A stretch of 64,000 bases of DNA, from NCBI GenBank assembly GCA_016937155.1, contig JAFGWM010000079.1, positions 1-64,000 of the forward strand, in the 5' to 3' direction. Shown here piece after piece: positions 17,254 through 26,991 of the stretch. Each line of letters opens with the position of its first letter. Positions within the stretch are counted from its first letter, which is position 1. Under the pieces are notes generated by a model. That model was given only the letters and a program-made list of their open reading frames with translations, had not been told where the DNA came from and searched no databases. The DNA comes from Deltaproteobacteria bacterium. Lineage in GTDB: Bacteria; Myxococcota_A; Polyangia; HGW-17. The position numbers and the translations under genes are program-made.

Positions 17254-17670
17254 CTACTCACCAATTATTTTAACGAGCACTCGTTTTCTTCTTCTGCCAT
17301 CGAACTCACCATAAAAAATCTGTTCCCATGGTCCGAAATGTAGCTTGCCATCAGTTATTGCAATAACCACTTCTCTACCCATGACCTGACGCTTCAGATG
17401 AGCATCACCATTATCTTCACCTGTCATGTTGTGATTATACAGATCCGGATTATGAGGAGCAATTTTTTCCAGCCATGCATGGTAGTCCTTGTGCAGCCCT
17501 CTCTCATCATCATTTATGAAAACACTTGCTGTAATATGCATTGCATTTACAAGACACAGACCTTCTTTCACATTGCTTTCTGAAAGCACATCTTCAACAT
17601 CTCTGGTTATATTGATAAACTGGTAACGACTTTCAGTGTTAAACCAGAGTTCACGAGTACATGATTTCAT
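17254..17670 (-). CDS. YjbQ family protein (UPF0047)
   Basis: A 138-residue member of the YjbQ/UPF0047 family. The conserved core is seen in [24 protein letters not shown] and HLKRQVMG followed by [16 protein letters not shown]. Family members form small trimers with a His/Asp-lined pocket, and some show weak thiamine phosphate synthase activity; the physiological role is not settled. The length is normal and no residue looks lost. It converges on the kinase gene with a single base between stops, and lies 12 bases downstream of an unknown membrane-protein gene on the same strand, so the two may be co-transcribed. Confidence 0.9.
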   Translation of the reverse strand: MKSCTRELWFNTESRYQFINITRDVEDVLSESNVKEGLCLVNAMHITASVFINDDERGLHKDYHAWLEKIAPHNPDLYNHNMTGEDNGDAHLKRQVMGREVVIAITDGKLHFGPWEQIFYGEFDGRRRKRVLVKIIGE

Positions 17671-17682
17671 AATTAACTCCTT

Positions 17683-18444
17683 TTACTTCATACCCCATTT
17701 ACCACCCCGCATCCCCCATAGCCTTGGTTTCTTCTTTCTGCCTATGAGATCAAATAAAAATTTTCTATCAAAGAAATGAACAGCCAAAAACCACGTAAAC
17801 CCCATACCCAAAATAGTCACTATACTGTTCCCTTTTATTAAAGATACAAGTAAGGATACTCCCAGTCCTCCACCAATTAGCCATGGAATATGTTTAATAT
17901 CTCCAATGGCATATCGACCCCATACAAATGGTCTTGCCGGATAAATACGATACTGGGACCATGCTATGGCGATGGCAAGATTCGGAGCAATCATAAGTGT
18001 TTCCGGTTTGAGGATAAAAGAAAGCCCTATATTAAATGGAATTACTGGTAGAATTGTAAAAAGTAAATACCTGTAATATCTTGTGGCCCCCATTCTAAAC
18101 CTTGAATCTGTATCAAAAAACCAGATAACCCCTGATGATATTAAAAGTGAGAAAACATTTATCTGCAGATTATTCCCGAATACTATCGGCAAAAACACAG
18201 CCTGAAGAGGATTAAATTTCTGCATAAAAGGTACCCAGGTTATTTTTCCAAGAAAATCCGGAAAAAAGACTACAATCAGAAGGAAAAAAATCCACCCTCC
18301 AAGAATCACTCGACTGAAGCCCAATGGTTTCCTGTTTTTCAAATCAATGTAGTAAGATCCATAGGTGTACATATCAGGCAGTATAATCATCGATGATACA
18401 AAAACAACTTTCAAACCCTTAATTTCAAACACTGGCAAAAACAT
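17683..18444 (-). CDS. Integral membrane protein of unknown function
   Basis: I do not recognise a family. The 253-residue product has about six hydrophobic segments separated by short basic loops, for example VILGGWIFFLLIVVFF and IKGNSIVTILGMGFTWFLAVHFF. The tail is very basic (GRKKKPRLWGMRGGKWGMK). No catalytic motif is visible. The start at 18444 is uncertain because no well-spaced ribosome site precedes it; internal methionines at residues 20 and 25 are alternatives. It is followed closely by yjbQ. Upstream, a 25-bp near-palindrome lies in the gap shared with the divergent macroglobulin gene. Confidence 0.65.
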   Translation of the reverse strand: MFLPVFEIKGLKVVFVSSMIILPDMYTYGSYYIDLKNRKPLGFSRVILGGWIFFLLIVVFFPDFLGKITWVPFMQKFNPLQAVFLPIVFGNNLQINVFSLLISSGVIWFFDTDSRFRMGATRYYRYLLFTILPVIPFNIGLSFILKPETLMIAPNLAIAIAWSQYRIYPARPFVWGRYAIGDIKHIPWLIGGGLGVSLLVSLIKGNSIVTILGMGFTWFLAVHFFDRKFLFDLIGRKKKPRLWGMRGGKWGMK

Positions 18445-18492
18445 CCCTGAGATAACATCATTATAAGACTGATACCTAGGGATAAGGGAAAC

Positions 18493-18517
18493 CAGTAGAT
18501 AAAAATTTTATCCACTG
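18493..18517. promoter_or_regulatory. 25-bp near-perfect palindrome between divergent genes
   Basis: The sequence is CAGTAGATAAAA, a central A, then TTTTATCCACTG. The arms are 12 bases with one mismatch. It lies in the 160-base gap between the unknown membrane protein (minus strand) and the alpha-2-macroglobulin (plus strand). TATAAT follows directly at 18521-18526, about 80 bases before the macroglobulin start, and would be a reasonable -10 element, although I find no good -35 for it. Confidence 0.45.
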
Positions 18518-18604
18518 CCGTATAATTGAAGGTTTTGGACATTGCATGGTTCAGGATAATTGTGCATAATCGCGATGAAATATTAAAGATTCAGGAGGTT
18601 TGGT

Positions 18605-21600
18605 GTGAAAAAATTACTTGTGACCGCAATAGTAATGACAGGTTTGTCAATTGGCAGTGGCTGTAGTAAATCAGAAAAAAAGACAGAAAAGACACATGAG
18701 AAAAAAATCGTAAGAAAAGTTATTCCTCCCGTTAGTCAGGTGAAAGGCAAATCCACCACAAAAAAAGGATTGATCTTTCTCCTTGAAAACGGCTCCGGGG
18801 CATTCGATTCTTCGAATGCAAACCAGTACATACCAGGAAAACCACTTTCTGAAACCGAAACCAAAAATCTCCTGAAAAAAATACCTGGCAAAATTGATAG
18901 CACGGATCTCAAAAAGGCTTTTGCTTTCAGATCCCGGACACTTCCGGCTCCAAGACCGGGAAAAACCATTGAAACACCCTTCCCTCCTGATGCAGTGAAA
19001 GAAAAACCTGATATCAAGTCTGGTTCACAGAAACTTACTGTACTCAGAGCAACTCCGGCAACTGATGTTTATATTGCACCCAACATTGGTGTAACTTTTT
19101 CACTGCCGATGATTCCTGTTACAAGTCACGATGAGGCTGTATCAAAAATTCCAGTTAAAATATCTCCTGATATAAAAGGGAAATGGCGCTGGATGGGAAC
19201 AAAAACTCTGGTATTTGAGAGCGAACTTAAGAGACTGCCTAAATCAACGAACTACAAAATAACCATTCCGGCAGGAATCAAATCCGATTCGGGAAAAACT
19301 CTGGAAAAGGAATACTCCTGGGAATTTTCCACCCCAACACTCAATGTTGAAAGTTTTTACCCCGAGAGTGGGCCTCATAATCTTAGCCCTGTTTTCTATA
19401 TCAGATTTGATCAGAGAATAAATCCGGACGCGGTTATTAAAACCATGAAAATGGAAGCAATTAACGGAACCTATGTTCCAATACGAATTGCCACCGAACA
19501 AGAGATTAAATCTGATAAGAATGTAAGCGACCTGGTTAATAATTCCAAAAAAGAATACAAAAACCGTTTTTTTGCATTTAAACCAGTTCAGAGTCTTGTT
19601 CCTGCAATGACATATAATATTAAAATCGGACCGGGAACACCCTCTGAAGAAGGCCCTGCAAAAACAAAAAATTATGCTGTTCATTCCATGTACACATATA
19701 AACCACTTTCTATCTCCTGGAGAAACTGCAAATCCGGATATAAATGTCGTCCTCCCTATTCAATGAATCTGCAGTTCAATAATAATCTGGATGAAAAATC
19801 ATTTTCCCCTGATATGGTTAAGGTTACACCGGATTTCCCTAAAATGAGCATTACAGCTGTTGGACGCTCCATTATTATTTCCGGGACAATTCGCGGACAG
19901 CAAAACTATACTGTTGAAGTTTCTGAAAAACTTAAGGACATTTACAACCAGACTCTCGGAAATCAGGAAAAACGTGTTTTCCATTACCGTGAAGCATATC
20001 CTTCACTACAAAGTAACTACAAAACTCTTTCAGTTGCGGATCCATCCGGAAAACCAGAAATAAAATTCCATTCACTGAATATTCCAAAAATAAAAGTTAA
20101 ACTTTTCAAAGTGAAACCTGAGGATTATAAAGTTTATCTGGAATATTCAAGAAAGTATCGGTACGACCCTTCACCTCCACCTCATCCGGGAAAAGCTGTT
20201 TTCGAAAAAATATATTCATATGATGGGAAATCAGATGAAATGGTGGAAACCATTGTAAGTGTCGGAAAGTTCCTGAATTCCTCAATGCATGGGCATCTGG
20301 TTGTACAGGTTTCTCAGGATCCTGTTCCAGATAAGCGCTATCGCTGGAAAACTTTTATTGCATGGATTCAGTTTACAAATCTGGGGATTGACGCTCACCT
20401 CGACAACACTAAACTTCTCGGACTTGTTACATCACTCAAAACCGGTAAAGCAATATCAGGAGCTTCAGTAAGAATCCTGGCTGGACCTTCAGGCAGTACT
20501 GATAAATCCGGACTGGTTTCAATTGATTTACCACAAAAAATAGATTCACCCCTTGGTTCTGTTCTTGTGGCATCCACTGCCGAAGATGTAGCTATGCTTC
20601 CCAAAAGTATGTACAGTTACTGGGGACGATATGGAAAATTTGTCAGTTCAACTTCTCCAGGAAATGTAATGAAATTCTTCACTTTCGATGACAGAAAGCT
20701 GTACAAGCCGAAAGAGACAGTAAATATAAAAGGTTATATGAGAATCGCAGGAATGGGTGCCGATGCTTCACTGACACTTCCCAAAGGAGTTAACCAAATA
20801 TCATTCAAGGTTATGGATCCAAGGAATAACAAAATAGCTGAAGGCAGTACCGGGGTAAATCTTCTGGGTGGTTTCAATTTTAAATTCACATTGCCTGACA
20901 ATGCTAACCTTGGAAACTCTACAGTTATCATCAAGGATAATGCAGGTAATACACATTCTCATTATTTCAAAACAGCTGAGTTCAGAAAACCTGAATTTGA
21001 GGTTTCAATAAAAAGCTCAGAAGGTCCATTTATTCTCGGAGGAACAGCTGATCTGACTCTCAGCGCCGATTACTTCTCAGGGGGTGGACTTCCAGGTGCT
21101 GAAGTTAACTGGAGTGCATCTGCTTCCACAGGATATTTTTCTCCTGCGGGACACGGTGATTGGTCATTTGGTGATTCTTCAATGAGATGGTGGTGGTATT
21201 CCTACTCCAGCAGTAACAGTACATACAAAAATCTTACCGGGATTACAGATTCAAGGGGGAAGCACAATGTAAAACTGACTTTTAAAAATGCAGATCCAAC
21301 TGTTCCCTACACGGTGAGTGTAAATTCAACGGTTATGGATGTAAATCGTCAGTCCTGGACATCCAGAAAAAGCCTTATAGTTCACCCATCCAGTCTATAT
21401 GTAGGACTCAAGACTGAACGTTTCTTTATAAACAAAGGAAAACCCTTAAATGTCAAAGCCATTACAGTTGATATTGATGGGAAAACAGTTCCATCGACAG
21501 ATGTTCTGATTACGTGTGAAAAAGAAGAATGGAAATATCAGAAAGGCAAATATAGAAAAGTCAATACCTCCAGAGAGGAGTGTAAAACACGTTCCGGTAA

Positions 21601-24600
21601 GGATGGAGAGGCTAAGTGCGAATTCAAACCGGAAGAAGGTGGAAGCTATATCATCTCTGCCAGAGTAAAGGACTCTGCGGGAAGAGAAAATCTGACAAAA
21701 ATCACCAGATGGGTATCCGGAGGAGGATTACCCCCGGTAAGGAAGGTTGACAGAGAAAAACTTCAACTGATATCTGATAAGAAATCGTATGAACCCGGTG
21801 ATACTGCAGAAATCTTTATACAGTCACCATTTTATCCTGCAACAGGTGTATGGTTCACTAAACATGCCGGAATAAAGAAGGTTACTCCTTTCAAAATGGA
21901 TTCCCCCACTCATGTTATAAAAATTCCTCTTTCGGAATATCATATGCCGGGTACAGAGGTACAGGTTGAAATCACAGGAACCTCACCCAGGCTTGATGAT
22001 TCAGGAAAAGCACTACCTAAGCTTCCAGCAAGGCCAGCCTATGCAGGAGGAACATTGCGACTTGGAGTTTCCCTCAAAAGCAGAATTTTAAATCTGAAAA
22101 TCACTCCTCAGGATTCAATGCTAAAACCAGGGGGAAAAACAGCAATAAAACTGAATGTCACGGATTACAAAGGAAAGCCGGTAAAAAATTCTGAAATTGC
22201 TCTGGTAGCTGTGGATGAATCAGTACTTGCCCTGACCGGTTACAAACTGAGTAACCCTATAGGAATTTTTTATCCTTCGAGGATCAGGAGTATACTCTCC
22301 ATCTATCTCAGATCTCAGATCCAACTGGAGGATCCACTAAAACTTTCCAGAGAACTACTGGATGCGGATAATGCGATTCAGACGCAAACATTGAAATCAT
22401 TTTCTGTTGGTAATGGACCTGCTGGAGCAAAATTTGACAAAGCCCCACCCCGTCCCCGTAAAAGTGCTTCAAAGGGTATGAGAAGAAAAGAGAAAAGGAA
22501 GGCTGAATTATCCAAGGGAGACATGGAGGAACAAAGTGACGAGAGTTCTAATGATAATTCAGAAGCAGTAAAGATGAGAAGTAATTTTAATGCCCTCGCT
22601 CTTTTCGCACCAGAAGTTACCACTGATGACAGTGGAAATGCAACGGTTGAACTTGCGCTGCCTGATAATCTTACCAGATACAGACTTATGGCTGTTGCTG
22701 TAAGTGGTGCTGACAAGTATGGTAATGCCGAAAAACAGGTGGTTGCCAGATTACCTATTCAGGTGAGGCCATCACCACCACGTTTCCTTAATTTCGGTGA
22801 TGAAATGGAACTTCCTGTTGTAGTTCATAACCAGACACTAAAGGAGCAACAAGTCAGCGTGGCTATTCGAGGCAGCAATATAAAATGGCGTGGCCCTCAG
22901 GGAATGAAAATAACAATCCCACCTCAGGACAGACGAGAGTTGAGATTTTCAGCTTCTACAGATATGCCGGGAAAAGCAAAATTTAATGTTGTAGCTTCGA
23001 GTGCAGAAGGTCAGGATGCTGCTTCTTTTGAATTCCCTGTCTGGACCCCTGCCACTACAGAAGGCTTTGCCACCTATGGTACAGTTGACAAAGGTGCTGT
23101 TTCTCAGAATATCAAGGTTCCGAGAAATGTTGTTATGGAATTCGGTGGTCTGAATATTCAGACTTCATCAACTCAACTTCAGGCTCTTACAGATGCAGTT
23201 TTATATCTTTATTCATACCCTTATGAATGTGCAGAACAACTGAGTTCAAGAATACTGTCGATTGCAGCTCTGAAGGATGTATTGAAAGCTTTTCAGACTT
23301 CAGGCCTACCGGATGATGAAAAAATTAAGGCTGCGGTGAATCGGGATCTTGGAAAACTAAGAAATATGCAAAATTATGATGGGGGCTTTGGCTTCTGGAT
23401 AAGAGGACAGGAAAGCTGGCCATTTTTAACAATTCATGTTGCCCATGCCCTCCTCAGAGCAAAGGAAAAAGGATATTCAGTAAATTCATCCATGATGTCA
23501 AAAGCTCTGAATTATCTGAAGTATATAGAGAGACATATTCCATCTCATTATCCGCTTTGGGTAAGAAGATCCCTTGTTGCACACAGCCTGTTTGTGAGAA
23601 ATCTTGCTGGAGATAATGATCTGGACAAAGCTGTTGAACTCTATCCACATTTTGCTGATAAAAAGCAGCCATATATGGAAGGAATTGGATGGATCTATCC
23701 TGTATTTATTAAAGCAAAAGATACTAATCACCTTGGCAAAATCAGAAAATTGCTTTTGAACCGTGTTTCTGAAACTGCAGGGATGGCAAACTTCATTACT
23801 CATGCAAGTGATGGTGCTTACCTGATACTTCACTCATCACGAAGAGTTGATGCACTTATTTTGTCAGGTCTCATGCTGGATCAGCCTAAAAGCGATCTAA
23901 TACCCAAACTGGTGGCCGGTCTTCTGGCTCACAAGAAAAAAGGCAGATGGACAAATACACAGGAAAGCGTATGGGTTTTGCTGGCAATGGATCAGTATTT
24001 CGCTAAATATGAGAATGTTACTCCAAATTTTGTCTCACGTGTATGGCTGGGCAACCAGTATGCAGGAGAACACAAATTCAAGGGGCGAACCACTGAGAGA
24101 CATCTGATTAAGATACCTATGCTTTCAATTGGGAAACCCGGTTCAGTAAAAAATCTTCTTCTTCAGAAAACAGGTCAGGGAAGACTTTACTACAGAATTG
24201 GCATGGATTACGCTCTTTCAGACCTCAGACCCCCAGCAGCGGATCACGGGTTTACACTGAAGCGCGAGTATTTAGCCGTATCCGATAAGGATCAGGTTAA
24301 AAAACGTCCTGACGGCACATGGGAGATTAAAGCAGGAAGCAGAGTAAGAGTAAAACTTACCATGGTTGCTCCATCAAGAAGGTATCATGTTGCCTTGGTG
24401 GATCCTCTACCTGCAGGTCTCGAACCAGAAAATGCATCATTACTCGGTGCCCCTCCAAGTTCGATGAATAAATCAGGTTCATCCTACGGCAAACGTGGGC
24501 GTTATGGAAGAAGAAGCTATAGATGGTGGTGGAGAATGTGGGGACGCTGGCACGAACACCATAATATCAGGGATGAGAGAGTTGAGGCATTCACATCACT

Positions 24601-24748
24601 TCTTTATGCAGGTATTCATACATTTGAATATACTGCAAGAGCTACAACTCCTGGAAAATTTGTAGTACCTCCCCTTAAGGCTGAAGAAATGTATTCTCCG
24701 GAAACTTTCGGCCGTTCCCGCGGTGATAAAGTAATCGTCATCCCCTAG
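18605..24748 (+). CDS. Bacterial alpha-2-macroglobulin family lipoprotein with thioester
   Basis: A 2047-residue protease-trapping protein, tethered in the periplasm by a lipobox (GSGC, Cys 20). A low-complexity, Lys-rich linker precedes Ig/macroglobulin-like domains (about 150 onward). The MG2-type segment DDRKLYKPKETVNIKGY is near 695, the A2M segment ALFAPEVTTDDSGNATVEL near 1328, and the thioester CAEQ at Cys 1542 is followed by the alpha/alpha-toroid repeats (NYDGGFGFW) to about 1800. The C-terminal receptor-like domain has RDERVEAF. The thioester pair Cys-Gln is intact, so covalent trapping is expected. GTG is the start, with AGGAGG seven bases upstream. Unlike E. coli yfhM, no pbpC gene is adjacent. 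A Trp/Arg/His-rich insert lies near 1960-1985. Confidence 0.93.
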   Translation: MKKLLVTAIVMTGLSIGSGCSKSEKKTEKTHEKKIVRKVIPPVSQVKGKSTTKKGLIFLLENGSGAFDSSNANQYIPGKPLSETETKNLLKKIPGKIDSTDLKKAFAFRSRTLPAPRPGKTIETPFPPDAVKEKPDIKSGSQKLTVLRATPATDVYIAPNIGVTFSLPMIPVTSHDEAVSKIPVKISPDIKGKWRWMGTKTLVFESELKRLPKSTNYKITIPAGIKSDSGKTLEKEYSWEFSTPTLNVESFYPESGPHNLSPVFYIRFDQRINPDAVIKTMKMEAINGTYVPIRIATEQEIKSDKNVSDLVNNSKKEYKNRFFAFKPVQSLVPAMTYNIKIGPGTPSEEGPAKTKNYAVHSMYTYKPLSISWRNCKSGYKCRPPYSMNLQFNNNLDEKSFSPDMVKVTPDFPKMSITAVGRSIIISGTIRGQQNYTVEVSEKLKDIYNQTLGNQEKRVFHYREAYPSLQSNYKTLSVADPSGKPEIKFHSLNIPKIKVKLFKVKPEDYKVYLEYSRKYRYDPSPPPHPGKAVFEKIYSYDGKSDEMVETIVSVGKFLNSSMHGHLVVQVSQDPVPDKRYRWKTFIAWIQFTNLGIDAHLDNTKLLGLVTSLKTGKAISGASVRILAGPSGSTDKSGLVSIDLPQKIDSPLGSVLVASTAEDVAMLPKSMYSYWGRYGKFVSSTSPGNVMKFFTFDDRKLYKPKETVNIKGYMRIAGMGADASLTLPKGVNQISFKVMDPRNNKIAEGSTGVNLLGGFNFKFTLPDNANLGNSTVIIKDNAGNTHSHYFKTAEFRKPEFEVSIKSSEGPFILGGTADLTLSADYFSGGGLPGAEVNWSASASTGYFSPAGHGDWSFGDSSMRWWWYSYSSSNSTYKNLTGITDSRGKHNVKLTFKNADPTVPYTVSVNSTVMDVNRQSWTSRKSLIVHPSSLYVGLKTERFFINKGKPLNVKAITVDIDGKTVPSTDVLITCEKEEWKYQKGKYRKVNTSREECKTRSGKDGEAKCEFKPEEGGSYIISARVKDSAGRENLTKITRWVSGGGLPPVRKVDREKLQLISDKKSYEPGDTAEIFIQSPFYPATGVWFTKHAGIKKVTPFKMDSPTHVIKIPLSEYHMPGTEVQVEITGTSPRLDDSGKALPKLPARPAYAGGTLRLGVSLKSRILNLKITPQDSMLKPGGKTAIKLNVTDYKGKPVKNSEIALVAVDESVLALTGYKLSNPIGIFYPSRIRSILSIYLRSQIQLEDPLKLSRELLDADNAIQTQTLKSFSVGNGPAGAKFDKAPPRPRKSASKGMRRKEKRKAELSKGDMEEQSDESSNDNSEAVKMRSNFNALALFAPEVTTDDSGNATVELALPDNLTRYRLMAVAVSGADKYGNAEKQVVARLPIQVRPSPPRFLNFGDEMELPVVVHNQTLKEQQVSVAIRGSNIKWRGPQGMKITIPPQDRRELRFSASTDMPGKAKFNVVASSAEGQDAASFEFPVWTPATTEGFATYGTVDKGAVSQNIKVPRNVVMEFGGLNIQTSSTQLQALTDAVLYLYSYPYECAEQLSSRILSIAALKDVLKAFQTSGLPDDEKIKAAVNRDLGKLRNMQNYDGGFGFWIRGQESWPFLTIHVAHALLRAKEKGYSVNSSMMSKALNYLKYIERHIPSHYPLWVRRSLVAHSLFVRNLAGDNDLDKAVELYPHFADKKQPYMEGIGWIYPVFIKAKDTNHLGKIRKLLLNRVSETAGMANFITHASDGAYLILHSSRRVDALILSGLMLDQPKSDLIPKLVAGLLAHKKKGRWTNTQESVWVLLAMDQYFAKYENVTPNFVSRVWLGNQYAGEHKFKGRTTERHLIKIPMLSIGKPGSVKNLLLQKTGQGRLYYRIGMDYALSDLRPPAADHGFTLKREYLAVSDKDQVKKRPDGTWEIKAGSRVRVKLTMVAPSRRYHVALVDPLPAGLEPENASLLGAPPSSMNKSGSSYGKRGRYGRRSYRWWWRMWGRWHEHHNIRDERVEAFTSLLYAGIHTFEYTARATTPGKFVVPPLKAEEMYSPETFGRSRGDKVIVIP

Positions 24749-24783
24749 CACCAACGCATATTTCTTTTCACTGCTCATTCTAA

Positions 24784-24802
24784 TTCTTGATCAATTCAAG
24801 AA
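24784..24802. promoter_or_regulatory. Inverted repeat downstream of macroglobulin gene
   Basis: TTCTTGA and TCAAGAA are separated by five bases. It lies 36 bases after the macroglobulin stop and 59 bases before the PAS/GAF gene. There is no T-run after the second arm, so it is either a weak transcript-end stem or a binding site for the next gene. Confidence 0.25.
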
Positions 24803-24860
24803 ATTCCGATTAACAGTCGATGTAGTATTTATTAAGTGTACACTCACCGGGGAATAATTC

Positions 24861-26891
24861 ATGTCTGAAAATAAAACGCACCTTTTGAATCATCTGCCTG
24901 TCGGAGTTATAGAATTTTCACTTACTCATAATTCACACCATGCTCTCACTGATTTCAAAATTATTTATTCAAACCCCCAGTTTCAAAAGATTTCTGGACA
25001 TACTGAATCTGAGTTGAATGATCTGACCATGAAAGATCTCTTCTCTCCGGTAAACCAGGACAAATTTGAATGGGGTGAACTTCTTACCACTGTATCATTC
25101 AGTGGAGAAAATCAGGAATTTGAGAAATTCTTTAAATCCATCCACTCATGGTTTAGCATAGCTGTTTCATTCATTGAAACAGACAGGATGCTTATCACTA
25201 TAATGGATATTTCACTTCACAAACACAGATCATCTGAGCAGCAGGCATATCTTTCTCTGACTGATAATATAACTGCGTCTACAGATTATACAGGCACTTT
25301 TAGATTCATAAACCGAAGGTGGGCGCCGGTTTTGGGTTGGACTGCAGGAAGCATTATCCATAATAATTTTTTGGATTTTGTGCACATTGAAGATCGTATT
25401 TCAGTTAAAAAAGCCATTGAATCTGCATCAGCAAATTCAGATGCGAAAACATTTTTGTGCCGAATGAAACATAAATCAGGAACCTTCAGATGGATTGAAT
25501 GGAGAGTGAAATCAGTTCAGTTTTATCTTCATTATACTGGCAGAGATGTAACCCCGATTAAAACCAGCCGGGAGCTTAATACAATTCAGGAAAAAGAACT
25601 TTCCCTTGCAATTAAACGCCAGGAAGTTCTATCTGAATTCTCACTTGAGTTTACTTCAGATAGAGATTTTAGTGATAAAATGCCAAGAGCACTGGCTTTA
25701 GTTGGAAACCATCTGAATTTAAGCAGGGTCTATGTTTTTGAGGATGATGAGGGTGGAGAAACAACAAGTAACACCTTTGAGTGGTGCAACACTGATATCG
25801 AACCACAGATGGAAACCCTTCAGAATGTTCCGTATGAATTAATCCCCTCATACCGGAAAATACTTCATGAACATGGTTATATTTATTCTAAAAATATAGA
25901 TGAACTTCCAGTTGACCTGAGGAATATTCTTGAACCTCAGGGAATAAAGTCGATACTGATCTTCCCTCTTGTCAGAAATGGTCAGATTGTTGGTTTTACA
26001 GGCTTTGATGAGTGTCTGTATTACCGGAAGTGGTCAAAATCTGAATTTGAATTAATACGTACCCTGACTGGAATTATTACAAATGTCATCACCCACAACA
26101 AACATCTGAAAGAATTGAAAAAAAGTGAAGAGAATTTCCGTATGATGTTTGAGACGATTGAAGATCTTCTGGTAATTGGCAACTCAAAGGGGGATATAAT
26201 TCATTGCAATTCAAGTGTGTCCAGTGAGCTCGGATATTCATTCGATGAACTAATGAAAATGAAAACCAGTGACCTCATTCCTGACAACTGGAAAGATCAG
26301 TATCAGATATCAATGGATGAAGTTTTCACTGGAAGACGTGATCATTTCGTCATCCCTTTTCTAAAAAGCGATGGAACACAGTATTCAACAAAAACTCAGG
26401 TGTGGCTTGGTTTCTGGAATGGTGATATAAGTATTTTCCAGTTGAGTGACACTGGCTCTAAAATCACAATTACTAAAGAAACTGATGTTAACAGAGTTAT
26501 TAAAATAGAACATGATCTCTATATCCAGGATATCAAACTTAAAAATATTATTGAAGCATCCGAAGCAGGAACCTGGGAATGGAATATAAAAACAGGAGAG
26601 ATCACTGTAAATAAAAGGTGGAAGGAAATCATCGGATTTGAAGAAGATGAAATGAAGGAAATTGATATTAAAACATGGCTTTCCCTGGTTCATAAAGAAG
26701 ACTTAAAAAAATCAAATCTGAATCTCAAAAACCATTTTGATGGAAAGTCTAAATATTATAAGTGTAATTGTAGAATAAGACACAAGGATGGACACTATAT
26801 TCGCGTTCTCAACCACGGTATGGTGATATCCAGAAATCTTGATGGTACCCCTTCTTTCATGTCGGGGATAAATCTCGTATTATCATCATGA
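24861..26891 (+). CDS. PAS/GAF multidomain sensor protein lacking an output domain
   Basis: A 676-residue soluble protein built only of sensory modules. There is a PAS near 10-115, a PAS/PAC near 130-235 (GTFRWIEWRVKSVQFYLHYTGRDVT), a GAF near 255-405 (VYVFEDDEGGETTSNTFEWCN), a PAS near 415-535 and a last PAS/PAC near 550-675 (GTWEWNIKTGEITVNKRWKEIIGF). The stop follows the last PAC directly. No kinase, GGDEF, EAL, receiver or DNA-binding domain is present. The GAF is a close relative of the stand-alone GAF at 31510-31998. GGGGAA precedes the ATG. It may be a truncated sensor kinase or a genuine sensory adaptor for one of the two hybrid kinases nearby. Confidence 0.87.
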   Translation: MSENKTHLLNHLPVGVIEFSLTHNSHHALTDFKIIYSNPQFQKISGHTESELNDLTMKDLFSPVNQDKFEWGELLTTVSFSGENQEFEKFFKSIHSWFSIAVSFIETDRMLITIMDISLHKHRSSEQQAYLSLTDNITASTDYTGTFRFINRRWAPVLGWTAGSIIHNNFLDFVHIEDRISVKKAIESASANSDAKTFLCRMKHKSGTFRWIEWRVKSVQFYLHYTGRDVTPIKTSRELNTIQEKELSLAIKRQEVLSEFSLEFTSDRDFSDKMPRALALVGNHLNLSRVYVFEDDEGGETTSNTFEWCNTDIEPQMETLQNVPYELIPSYRKILHEHGYIYSKNIDELPVDLRNILEPQGIKSILIFPLVRNGQIVGFTGFDECLYYRKWSKSEFELIRTLTGIITNVITHNKHLKELKKSEENFRMMFETIEDLLVIGNSKGDIIHCNSSVSSELGYSFDELMKMKTSDLIPDNWKDQYQISMDEVFTGRRDHFVIPFLKSDGTQYSTKTQVWLGFWNGDISIFQLSDTGSKITITKETDVNRVIKIEHDLYIQDIKLKNIIEASEAGTWEWNIKTGEITVNKRWKEIIGFEEDEMKEIDIKTWLSLVHKEDLKKSNLNLKNHFDGKSKYYKCNCRIRHKDGHYIRVLNHGMVISRNLDGTPSFMSGINLVLSS

Positions 26892-26951
26892 ACAGTCTTG
26901 TTCTTTATGTACATCAATGATAATCAGTAACCAGTTTTACACTTGATTTAA

Positions 26952-26975
26952 CTTAGGAGATACCTTAGGAGATAC
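26952..26975 (+). repeat. 12-bp tandem duplication in the cupin leader
   Basis: CTTAGGAGATAC occurs twice without a gap, each copy containing AGGAG. A third purine-rich site, AAAGGAGA, follows at the proper distance from the cupin ATG at 26992. Only the last one is placed to serve as the ribosome site; the duplicated ones sit too far upstream. Confidence 0.6.
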
Positions 26976-26991
26976 CTGAAAAGGAGAATCC

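Noticed and set aside
18234-18250. CCCAGGTTATTTTTCC, similar to the repeat core
   Set aside because: It is within the unknown membrane protein gene, single copy and only a partial match.
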